From Carnegiea gigantea (Eukaryota; Streptophyta; Magnoliopsida; Caryophyllales; Cactaceae), in the NCBI GenBank assembly GCA_029747015.1, contig JAKOGI010000181.1, positions 124,001-188,000 of the forward strand: a DNA stretch of 64,000 bases, read 5' to 3'. The translations under genes and the position numbers were made by a program. Of the stretch, positions 43,568 through 56,010 are shown piece after piece (the stretch's first letter is position 1; every line of letters begins with the position of its first letter). The notes beneath the pieces were generated by a model that had not been told where the DNA came from, did not search any database, and saw only the letters and a list, made by a program, of their open reading frames with translations.

Positions 43568-45221
43568 GGCCCACAGTTAGGTGCATGGCATTGATTACTA
43601 TTAGCTTGCTAGTTCCTAGTGGATGAGAGAGAGATCCCGAAATCTTATCTTTGCAGCTATGAGCAATGGAAAATTCGAACAAAAATAGTACTCCTGCTAA
43701 ATGACAATATATACCAATAATTTATTTATAAGAATGATAAGTGATGGATTAAACACTCTTACTGATAGATCTAGTCAACGTGGGGGTTTGAGTACCATAA
43801 TTTAGTGTCACTGAAAATATGAAAATCAGGCTACACATTTATAGAAATACAACAAGTCTAGATTACAAATTTATAGATAAACCTTCAATTCATAACTTCT
43901 TTTCAATATATTATAGAATTCTAAATGTCATCTGCAAGTACATTCCTAGATGCATCAAATGTTTGAGGGTTGGGATGTCCTTCGATTGGAGACAAATATA
44001 GTTCTTGAGTATAGAAGATCTTCACTAATTGCAATCAGGTTCTTACAGCTATAATCTTTAATTTTAGTAAAAGAATTAAAACACATGTTTAGTTAAATAA
44101 TATAATATTTATTTGTTGAAGATAACATATATTTCACAATAGATGATATCTATGTTTATATTATTACTAAAATAAAATTTATTATTGATAAACAATTAAT
44201 TATAAATAATTTGCATTAATACATTCTGAGCCGCTAAGCAATTTACCAACTGTTGAACGGTACTGAGTTAATGATGTTACAAGTTGCTCAAAATTGTTAA
44301 ATATTAAAAATGGAGCCAATCTAACTAATCTACATAGTTTAAAATGTTCAACATTTATCATTATGAACGAAAGACGGGGACTTGTTTTTGGGCTTTCTTT
44401 CTATACAGCAACCTTTCGCCTTTGACAAGCTTAGATAGTTAGTGAACAAAATTTAAGAATAAACAAACGCATAATTATTCTTTTCAATAAAAAAATATGT
44501 TTCACAGTATTTACCTTAAAAATCCGTCCAATTAGATTATTTTTTAGTGTACCATCTTTTGAAGGTTTGCATTAATCAATTACGTCCCTAAGCCAAAGAA
44601 TCCAAAAATAAATTGTAAAGGCATATATTTTCCATCTTTGAGGGAGGTTTTAAAAAAAATCATTGATGTAAGGGCATATGGAGTACCAAACAACATGAAG
44701 ACGATGATAACTTTGACTCAAAATAAGAATTTTTGTTACCTTAGATCAGCTTTGAAACTGACATGTTATGTATTAGAGGAGTGAACCTGGTGAATTGGGT
44801 AGTGTAAGGTTATAAGTACTGTTCAATTATATTAGAAAGTTGAGTTATGTATGAATTCACTTAATTAAAAATTACAAATAAAAGTTTTTTTTAATACTAC
44901 AAATAATGTGATAATTTAGGATATTTAACAGATTAATTTGGTTCGAACAAAGAGATCTTTTTTAGAGTCTTTGATTCATTTGATATATGAATCCCTTTTA
45001 CCAATTTTGTTAAAAAAATTGACTCTCCTATCACATTTTCATCCCCCGGCCCCTCGCCCACAAGGCCCCAATTTGAGGCATAAAACAACTTATGAGGGAA
45101 CTCAAAATTTTGAGTTGACATACGTAGGCGCAATACACCCAAGTTGATCGGTATTAACTGGCAAGCTATTTATTAAGTTTAAATTAAGACCTAATACAAA
45201 ATACATCCGTTAAAGTTCTAT
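43568..45221. other. AT-rich intergenic DNA upstream of the glycine-rich-protein gene
   Basis: Scanned on both strands; only short open stretches of no recognisable family. It probably includes the upstream promoter region near 43568-43800, without identifiable elements. Confidence 0.5.
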
Positions 45222-45347
45222 AATATCAGTGTTAAATTTTTTTTATACAAAATGAATCATAATGCATACCAACAATGCATATAACAATATCACTGTTATT
45301 TTTTATATATAAAATGAATCATACTACAAACCAACAATGCATATAAG
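45222..45347. repeat. Tandem duplication, unit about 63 bp, two copies
   Basis: The unit 45222-45285 (AATATCAGTG...CAACAATGCATATAAC) is repeated at 45286-45347 with scattered changes. Confidence 0.85.
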
Positions 45348-47096
45348 TTTAATAAGGTTCCAACTTAAAATCGATTTATAATGAGTGGAATGACTCAATA
45401 ATCTATAAACATGCTCAATGTCTCATGTTTGTCAAGTTGGGGTAATCACATTTTACATCTCCAACAATTGCGTTCATCTTGAACATGTGCATACATATAT
45501 TGTATCTGCTTTTTAGGACTGGCGTTCATATGCACCCTCTTTTTATTATAAAATAAAATATTTATCTTCAAACACAATGTTGACTAAATAAAGAAATGAT
45601 TTCAACAGTTTATTTTTGAATTCTGGAGATGTTAATTTTGTTGAATTACAAGTTAAAAATCATTGATTACATATTACTTCACAAAAATAATACATGAAAA
45701 AAAAGCTCAAACATGTATTTTATCTTAATTCAATATAATTGAAACTGGAAAATTCACATAAGATTACTTTTTCAGCTGTACAAATTCTAGAAGCTAATGC
45801 GGACATAACATCCACCTTCCATTTTTATTAGCATGCTGCACGCAACTACTCGCATAAGTCAGTATTCTTTCATTTTCACCCAATTTTTTGACCAAGAATG
45901 TAAAGAATTAATGAGCCAATCCAACTAAGCATGAGAAACCAGAGATTATGGAACACCTAACTGAAGACGTCTCGTATTTAATAAATATAGCTGATACTAC
46001 CTACGAAGGCTACAATCGGACTAGTTACGTTGTTTATTATGGATGGCAATGAAGCAGATACGGATCAGATTTAATCGTACCCTCATTCATACTCATTTTT
46101 AAAATTAATACTCACACCCATACATATACATATCGAGTATTGTAAAGTTATACTGATACTCATACTCACTGTGTATAGTCGGTATGCAGATTTTATACAG
46201 GTTAATATAAACAAAAAAGAATTAAACCCATTTTGTACCCATATTCGATATCAAATAATTAATATGTCATATGAACACCAAGTTTTCAACAACATATCTT
46301 ATCATGTCGAATACAACTAAAAGCTTACTAATCAAAGTAATAAATTAGCACATGACAATTACAGTTTTTAACAAAATGTCCCACCGAAACCTTGAATATC
46401 ATTCAACTCAAAGCAACTAGCAAAATATCCAAGTACAAGTAACAATTAGAACTTTAAATAAATAGGTATAAATTTTATATGGGACGAGTATAGAGCTAGT
46501 ATGATGCAGGTATCGATAAAATGGATATCAATAAAATGGGGCTAGTAGCAAAATATCTATCTCGCACCCATTTTTTTCATTTTAATTTACTACTCATACC
46601 ACATTCATTGAGAAAGATTTTGTGGATTTTTAGGTACGAATTTTTTTGTGGGCCTTACAAGTGGCCATATATGTGGACCAATAATTAAAGCAAAATTAAT
46701 ATTCGAGGGCCACCACTGTAGTTGTCTTGTTTCTATCGTGGAAAGTTCCACCTTCTTCCCTTTTATGTCAAAATGTACAATAACTTCCTGCCTGACTTTA
46801 CCAATTTTTTAATTATTAAGGTTGGTACTATTGGTTCCACAACTTCCTTTTTTTTTTTTTTTTTAGCTTCAATCTTCTTTGTTTTTTGGATTCGATGTTT
46901 GTTGGAGTCAATTTATGACTGACTTACTTTACCTAAGATTTTTGTAAAAATGTTTCTTTTTAAACTCCAACGCAGTATAGCAATCTTTGTTAATTAGAGT
47001 CAATCTGCTATTAATTTGTAAGATATAAAATTTTCATAAGAAAAATATTTTTCTTTTCAAACTCAAACACAATACCTTAAGGCTTGGCTGTAAGTG
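45348..47096. other. AT-rich intergenic DNA, possibly a degraded MITE
   Basis: A segment of about 600 bases from GGATGGCAATG near 46042 resembles degenerate MITE ends (GG(A/G)TGGCAAT), but its other end is not convincing. A run of 17 T lies at 46848-46864. No gene. Confidence 0.35.
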
Positions 47097-47222
47097 TTGA
47101 CTCACTAAAGCAAATTTTGTTAGTTTAGTTGAATCTCCTAATTATATGTTACAATTGCTGTTGAATCACTAAAACAAATTTTGTTAGTTTAGTTGAATCT
47201 CCTAATTATATGACACAATTTT
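47097..47222. repeat. Tandem duplication, unit 64 bp, two copies
   Basis: Unit 47097-47160 repeats at 47161-47222; the shared core TTTTGTTAGTTTAGTTGAAT is identical in both copies. Confidence 0.9.
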
Positions 47223-47277
47223 CTTTAATATTGATTTCATATGTCTCACGAGACTTTTAAACTCCTGTTGGTCCTCA

Positions 47278-47634
47278 GAAAATTTGGTAGAAAGAAAAGT
47301 TAAAGAAAAAAAATGTGAAAAAAAGCGGGAGAAAGTGAGTTTTATTCACTTGTTTGGAATGATGAGAAAATATAAGAATTTAGATGAGAAATTTAAATGT
47401 TGATAAATTTCTTGATTCACGTTGATATCATCTAAGCAGTATGAGATTCAAGAAGGTCGGGAATTCTTTTGAGAACTTTTCCGAACTTTTCTCATAATTT
47501 TATGAGGAAAATTCTGTCACTTGTTTGTAGCAATTTTTTCACCTAATTTTCCTCAATTTGTTTCTTTGTGATTTCTCTAAACCATAAGAAAAAAAGTTAC
47601 TTTCTCATATTTTTTCTTTCCACCAGATTTTTGA
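47278..47634. mobile_element. MITE with AAAATTTGGTAGAAAGAAAA-type inverted ends
   Basis: The left end GAAAATTTGGTAGAAAGAAA pairs with the inverted right end AAAATCTGGTGGAAAGAAAA. About 357 bp with no coding. The flanking duplication is unclear (GGTCCTCA against GGTCTGCA), so the superfamily is not assigned. Confidence 0.6.
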
Positions 47635-47854
47635 AGGTCTGCATAGAGTGTCGTCGGAGAAGAACTTACAAGAGTCAAGATGCGGCTTTTGACATTAACC
47701 TTCGACAATAAAAACTACCTTTGTCTTTGATACAGCATTTCTAAAAGTGTCATACTCTTACAAATAAAGTAACAAATATTTTAATTTTAACAAGCGTGTG
47801 GCTTGATAAGATATAAACTATTTTGTTTCCAATATAACTTTTATGTAGTCTTAT

Positions 47855-48439
47855 TAGAGTTGAGCAATAGGTGAGGCTGAATCAAGTTTATGTTCATGTC
47901 AAATTTAAATAAGTTGAAAATTACTTGACCTGAACCCAATTCGTTTATTAAACGGGTTTAAAAATTTTTGACCTGTACCAACTTAATTTTTAAATGAGTT
48001 GACCTATTTAACTTGTTTAAGACAAATAAGTCTAATTCACTTGCCTAATTACCCATTGACGCATCTGACATCTCAACTAATACGTTAGCATTAGAAACTA
48101 AGTTTACATATTACATTAAACAATTATTATCTAAAACTCTCCTGATTCATCATAATTCACTTTTTTTATAATTTTTGGATTCTTAATTACCTAATAAAAA
48201 GATAAATGGATAAATAACAAATAGAAAAATGAGTTGATTTTTTTTACCCATTTAATTAAATGGGTTAAATATGTACTTTTGTGTCGAGAATCTCAACATA
48301 AACCTAAATCATTTAATTAAATGGGGTTGAATGTGTCATCTTATTTAATTAAATGAGTTAAAAATTTATACCCAAAACCCCTTAACTGTCTGTCGATTTC
48401 GGATCGATAATAGTATCTGATCAGTTTTGCCCAACTCTA
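47855..48439 (-). mobile_element. hAT-type MITE, inverted partner of the intronic copy
   Basis: 585 bp, ends TAGAGTTGAGCAAT and TTGCCCAACTCTA, flanked by AGTCTTAT (47847-47854) and AGTTTTAT (48440-48447). The reverse complement aligns with 42290-42881, including the GGGTATAAATTTT... segment near one end. Confidence 0.8.
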
Positions 48440-48447
48440 AGTTTTAT

Positions 48448-49519
<1,072 letters not shown>

Positions 49520-49642
49520 AAACAAGGTGTCATTAAGATTGTTGTAAATAGGACTTGAAACCAAGTCTTTGGTAGCAGTCATGAAATTTATTTTAAGGAA
49601 AAAGAAGATTCATGAATGAAAATCTATATAACATGTAGCAAA

Positions 49643-49770
49643 TAACACCTCCCAGTATGGTTCCTATTTTTGCGTGACTTGGGGAAGTCCAGATGTAGAC
49701 AATATTACCGTTATACATATGACTGTATAGAGAAACTGTTTCCAGTAGACTCCAAGAAAAAGTTTTAGTA
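49643..49770 (-). mobile_element. Second, older TTG-type SINE copy (3' part)
   Basis: ACCTCCCAGTATGG, CTTGGGGAAGTCCAGATGTA and the CTGTATAGAGAAACTG... words follow the same order and spacing as in the SINE at 33330-33499 but with many substitutions. The TTG tail is gone and no flanking duplication is visible. Confidence 0.65.
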
Positions 49771-50690
49771 AGATAGTTTAATGTTGAAAATCAGTTGGTA
49801 AAAAAATTTAGCAAACATAAGACCTAATTGCTTGAATTAACATCAGTTAACATGACAATAGGTAAGCAGTAAGAGGTTTTCGTACCTTGAGCGTCAACCG
49901 ACGATAGACTATTAATCTAATCATATAACATCTATAATAAAAATCAACCAATAAGAATAAATCTAAAATATCAGTATAAATTCTCATCTCCAAAAATTAA
50001 TACATAAATATTATCAAGTGACTCTTAATGTCAATCCCCCCACTGAAAATACATGTATGTAACCTCCGCCACGAGTGTACGACATGGTCCCGACATAATA
50101 TCACTCCACGCGGGAGTGCAATAAATGAAGGATGCAAGCGTGTATCTTTGGATACACAAACCCCCCCCCCTCCCAAAAAAACCCGCAGGCCGGGGGCGTG
50201 GTTAGCTAGCTTATGATGGAAAGTCAAGTGTGTGAGATAAAAATCAATCAATTATTGAAAATAGATTGATTTTGTTAGATCTTAGCTTTTGAAGTATTAA
50301 TTGTCTACTACTTTATAAAATAATAAAAAATAATTAGCAATTGACAGAAACAATTCACTCAGATCTACCAAATATATAATTTGTGAAAAACACTTTAGAT
50401 CCTAATTTTTCAACTTATTTTTCTTAGAATAAGTTTAATATTCAGCTCAATTATTTAATAAAAATAAGCTTAATTTAGTTTGGATAAACTTAGCAAAAAT
50501 AAATTTTTTGATACAATGCAAAAATAAATTAAAAAGAAGACGACTTTAGTCTACTAAAATTCAAGTTAAAAAAAATAAAATTTTTTCTTGTTCAAATGTT
50601 GGATCAAAGTCGAAGCATTCTCACTCTCTCCTTCTGAATTATCATATGTTAGTAGACCTTGACCTACTTACAGTTAGTATATGGTCCACC
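49771..50690. other. Intergenic, between the SINE and the MULE region
   Basis: Contains a run of ten C residues at 50161-50170 followed by TCCCAAAAAA. Nothing else recognised. Confidence 0.5.
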
Positions 50691-50691
50691 C

Positions 50692-51091
50692 GGTTGTACA
50701 ATTACAAATGTACAATCCGGCCCACATTTGTCCAACTGGCGCGCCACATACACAAAATAAAGGAACCGTTGTAGAAAATATATAAAAACAAAAAAGCGCT
50801 CACAACCCATCCGTTCAAAATAGAAACACCCCCCGAACTTCCGCTCACTCTCTCTCTACAAAACTGCTCACGTTCGTGCTCGATTTGGCGAAACTATGAT
50901 GCGTTTGCTCACGGATTCTACCAAGAAAGTTTCTAGAAATCATCACTGAAGCTTGAACCAAGCATTTCGATGTGAGTTCTAGCAACAAACGAAATTTATT
51001 TGCATGTTTGAAACAAAACCATGAATTCGCTTGACATTCTAGGTTTTAAGAAAATCGCGCCCTCATAATCTCACTTTTGCAATGTTTGCAG
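50692..51091 (+). other. 5' flank and leader of the ULP1-like gene
   Basis: CCGGTTGTACA...TGTACAATCCGG forms an inverted repeat at 50690-50720, followed by TATATAAAAA near 50789 (possible TATA) and a pyrimidine-rich leader (50850-50870). A GTGAGT donor at 50972 and a TTTGCAG acceptor ending at 51091 suggest a leader intron. Confidence 0.45.
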
Positions 51092-51457
51092 ATGGAAACT
51101 CACCATTCAGTAACAGAGAAGAAGAGATCTGCTAGTGATAAATCAAACACTACTCAAAAAGGGTATGTTGAAAACCTTAAACCTAACATTAGCAAGTCAG
51201 AGTACATAATCAGTGAGTAGTAACCGTAACCACCTGATTCTGTCAACACATTCACAAGAAAACACTTAATTTGATGTTGATTAATACCATGCTAAACACT
51301 TTTATCTACATTACTAAAGAAAAGGAAAAACAAATACAGACCTCATTACGCACATCATACGCATGTTAGAGACCTATATATGACATTTTAGTGAGCTACG
51401 ACACATGTGTAGTGAGCCATGACAATACTAAACATCATTCTCAATTTCCTCAGCGAA

Positions 51458-51790
51458 CATGCTATAGTGAGTTGTACCTTATATTGTAGTCAGCTACGGC
51501 TTGAATTTAGTGAGCCATGACTAGAATTTAGTGAGCTGTAAATTACATTCTAGTGGCTGTCAACATATGCATACTATAGTGAGTTGTACTTTATATTGTA
51601 GTGAGCTATGGATTGAATTTAGTGAGCCATGACTAGAATTTAGTAAGCTGTAAATTATATTCTAGTGGTTGACAATATATGCATGCTATATTGAATTGTA
51701 CCTTATATTATAGTGAGCTGTACTTTACATCCTAGCATGTCATGCCTTGAATTTAGTAAGTGTACCATACATTCTAATGTGCAGTCTAGA
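51458..51790 (+). repeat. 112-bp tandem repeat in intron 1 of the ULP1-like gene
   Basis: Units begin at 51458, 51570 and 51682 (CATGCTATAGTGAG, CATACTATAGTGAG, CATGCTATATTGAA), an exact 112-base period. The third is degraded. Each unit holds several TAGTGAGC words. Confidence 0.9.
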
Positions 51791-54700
51791 ACTCCAATAT
51801 CTTTTCATATACTATTTCACACATATAGTGAGTTATATCTTATATTGTAGTGAGCCATGATATCATTTTGGTGAGCTACACCTTTTATTCTAGTGTATTA
51901 TCACATATGCTGTAATATTAACATTACAAGTAATACTATTTGATAGATCGAAGACAGAAGGGTTAAACACAAGCCCTCAATATATAATTATGCAAGTTGT
52001 CAGAGTCATCTCTGCTGATCCAGTAGACTTTAGGTAATTACACTTCAAATATATCCAAAAACATACAGTATAGTTCACTACGCTAAATTGTATTTTTCTT
52101 TTTTCTTGAAGCCTAAAGGATCAAAATAAAACAAATGAAATAAATCAAGGAATGCAAGAGGATATTACTCATAATTCAGGCCAAGGTATGCCTACATTAT
52201 GTAAGTTTATATGTAATGATCTGAATTGCATATGTAGTGAGAAGGAGAAATTGTATTCAAAGGAGCTGTAAATTATATTCTAGGTTAATTACTGCCAATT
52301 GGTGAGCCATAAACTATCCTTTGGTGAGCTATTACACATGTCTAGTGAGCAGTATGGAAACTCATCTTCTTTATTCTTATGATCTACCACCATGTAAAGT
52401 TAAGCATTCCAATCCCTTTTGATGTACTAGTTCCTATATCTACTGAGTTAATCCTATATTTTAAACACCTAGTAAACTATACATCTACAGTTATATTTAT
52501 TGAGTTGAACTACATTTGCAGTGAGGAAACAACTATATTTAGTGAGCTGAACTACAATTGTAGTGAATAGACAACTATATTTAGTGAATGGAACCATAAT
52601 TCTAGTGAGCAAATAGTTTATTTTAGTGAGAGAAAGCTCCAGATTAGATTAAACATTGCACATTTATTGAGGTATACATCTTGTTCACTTATACAAAGTA
52701 CCATGTACAACTGCAGAAGAAGTAACCAAAGAAGCTCAACCAAATCAAGAATGCACTTTAGAGCCTGAAAAGGAGCACGAAAACCTATCCACACCAAGTG
52801 ACAAAATATCTGAAGGAAAAACCAGCTCATCAAGTACTACTACAAAGAAAAGAACGGTGAAACAAGAAGCTAGGAAGAATAGAAATATTTGCAACAATCT
52901 AATAAGTTTAGAAGATGAACAACCAAGCTCCCACAGCAGGGAAAAAATAAAAGGTGGTGCTGGAAAAACATACTATGCATACTATGGAAGAATCACGGGC
53001 TACTCAACAGGGAGAGGGAGAACAAGATCAATAAAAAACAACAGAACCACCTCAACAAAACACTTCCACAGTAGGGGAAAAACAAATGGTTGTGCTGGCA
53101 AAAAGAAAAAAGAAGTCAAAGAAAAATGATGCACAAGAGAAGATTGGCAACAGAAAAGAACAAAAAGGGAAAAGAAGAATTTAGAGCAGTGAATCCCCCA
53201 ATGTTACCAAAAACACTGCCCAAGCTTAGAAAAAACAATCATCGACATTCATAAACATATGACATTGTAGAGGACACCACTTATAAAATGCCTCCCCCCT
53301 GGCATGATGATGAATCTGACTCTAAGATGAAGTGTTGCTTAAAAGAATCAAGAAGATGAAACAAGCATCAAAGTCGAGACCAAAGCAAATGCAAGTGAAT
53401 TCAAAAATGTTTACTAAGGCATAAGCTGATAAGGAGAGGTAGGTTGTCCAAAAGAGTCCAAAAACCCTTGTAAAGCATGACAACTCTCAGTTTTGCAAGA
53501 TGAACAACAACATAAATCCTCGAAACAGCACGCAAGTACTACCATCCATGCTCAAGACCCCAAGTTTGTGCAATATGTGCCAAAACCTGGAGAGGCAGAC
53601 ACAAAATCCAAAAAGATCTTTAAGAACAGAATGTCACCATCAGGGTTTATTGCAATGATTGAGAAATTCAGTGAGGCATAAAGATAAGCAATAAGAGATA
53701 TGGGGTTTGGAGTATTCCACTATTTATAAGTAAATGAATTGTTGGGGGATTTATGCAAATGGCTTGTATATAGCTTTGACCCATACTTAGTTATCTTGTA
53801 CATATCAGCTGACAAGAAGATTGAGAATACACCAATGGATGTGCATCTCATATTGGCATTCCGCATTGGTGGAAGTCAAAGGATGCCAAATACATTGAAG
53901 TCCTCTTAGCATGGAGAAAGGAGTAGAATCTGCTAGATAGGACCCCTAAGCTCCGCTAAATGCCACAATACATACTGAGTCAGACTGATGCAGGGGAAAG
54001 TTTCAAGAAAAACTTTGTGCTATATATGGTCTCTTGCTTTTTCAACGGTTCGAAAGATGTACATTGTGCGTTCTATTTTGCCAAGAATGTTGCTAATGTT
54101 GAAGACATAGCAACAACTGATTGGTATTAGTACACCATTGTGTGAATCTGTCACAAAAAGTGCTTAAAACTTTGATGGGCATATTCTCCTCTTGATGGTA
54201 AGTTCCTTCTATTCTACCAAAATATCATGTCTTCAGTGAGCTGAACATATACACTTAGTGAGCAGAATAATATCTTCGGTGAGCAGAACATATATCATAG
54301 TACGCAGACCATTTAATTTAGTGAGCATAACATACATTTTAGTGAGCAGAATATCTATTTTAGTGAGCACAATAATATTTTTGGTGAGCCATGGAGAACT
54401 TGTTTATAGGTGACAATGTCTATCACATTGATCTATAATGACCATTTTAGTGAGCACAGATCACCTACCCCACATACATATAGGAATTATTGTTATAGAA
54501 TATTACTTCATGTTAGTGAGCTCCTATATTTTTTAGTGAGCAGAACAAAATGTTTGTGAGCAGAACAAAATGTTTAGTGAGCATAGCACTATTTTTATTG
54601 AGCAGACCATATATCTTAGTGAGCAGAATGTGTTTTTTAGTGAGCAAAAGTTGAGTTTTGATGAGCAATAAATGACTTGCTCATGGCTGACAATTGCCTA

Positions 54701-55689
54701 TTACATTTATCTATAGTAATAATTTTAGTGAGCAAAATAAGAATTATTCTTAGAGAACATTACTTTATATTAGTGAGCTAGTACACATTTTTGGTGAGTA
54801 GGAACTATAATTTAATGAGCATAGATTCTTTTTTGGTGAGCTGTATAGAATTGATTACAATGAACATTTCTTTTACAAATGCTATATCTTAACAGAGTTC
54901 TCTTTATAAGAAGGACTATTGAGGCAATTCTCAACAATCAAAAGCTGGACAATAGAAAAGCTGAAGAAAAGAGTGAAAGAAGAGAGAAGGGATAATCAAG
55001 TTAGTGCCAAAGAAGTGACAAAAGGCTTTAGAAAGGGTAGAGTGGAGCCTTCAACACAAATAAACATAAAAGAGCATCCTGAACAAGCCAGAGAACCTCA
55101 GCCACAAAAGGAAGAATAGCCAAAGATGTTTTCACAAAAATGATGATACATCAGAGTTCGAGGTATCATTTACTTCATTTATAACAATTAAGTAGAATGA
55201 AAGTATTTAAACAAACATCTATTTAACATCTTACAACACTTGAATGATGTCCATAGAAGAAAGGTATGGAAGAAATGGCTGAAGTAACAAAGGCTTTAGC
55301 GAGTGCATTCAAGAGGTACAGGACCTTTATCGACTACTTGTCAAAAACGTACCAAAACAATGAAGTACTCAAGAAAATAAGGGATGCAATAATAAGCATG
55401 TTCTCTTCATACTGTGAGGCTAAAATCTCAGAATTCCCACCAATGGCATAAAAAGAAAAAGGGGATGAAAGTGCTGAGATACCACCATTTAGTGAAGATA
55501 ATAAATAGTGAAATAATACTGCTATACTTGAGGCGATAACTGAATTGGAGAATGGTTTTGTAAGGCAACAAAAGCAGTAGCCAGAAAGCCAAAAGTATAA
55601 GAAGCAAAAGTCCTACATCGAGGCAAGGGGGCAATGACATGCCCAGTCTTAAGTTAATTGACGATAGCCGAAGTTCGACTCCTCTAACA

Positions 55690-56010
55690 CCAGCACCAGC
55701 ACCAACACCAGCACCACCAGCACCACTTCAGACACTACCAGCCTCCCCGCTGCAAAAACAGATCAGTGACCACCACCCTTGCCCTACAGAGACACATCGG
55801 ACACTACCACCCTTCCTCTCATAAAAACACATCAGACACCACCACCTCCCCCCTACATAGACACAGCAGACACCGCCACCCTCTCCTCTACATAGACACA
55901 TCAGACACCACCACCCTCTCCCTTAAAAAAACGCTTCAGACACCACCACCCTCTCCTCCCCCCTCATACAAATGCTACAGACACCACCACCCTCTCCACG
56001 ACAATACCCA
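55690..56010 (+). repeat. Minisatellite in the Pro/Thr-rich exon of the ULP1-like gene
   Basis: CAGACACCACCACCCTCTCC and close variants recur five to six times at about 35-base spacing between 55780 and 56000, preceded by ACCAGCACCAGCACC at 55690-55720. One frame reads TPPPSP units; unit lengths are not multiples of three, so the frame drifts. It would be a disordered Pro-rich linker. Confidence 0.8.

Noticed and set aside
44933..45147. Overlapping frames of about 69 codons on both strands
   Set aside because: No recognisable family, no splice or promoter context; consistent with chance.
46042..46600. A possible further hAT-type MITE starting GGATGGCAATG
   Set aside because: No convincing second terminus or flanking duplication could be found.
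49997..50251. Minus-strand 84-codon frame across the C run
   Set aside because: Low-complexity Gly run from the C tract; no family or context.
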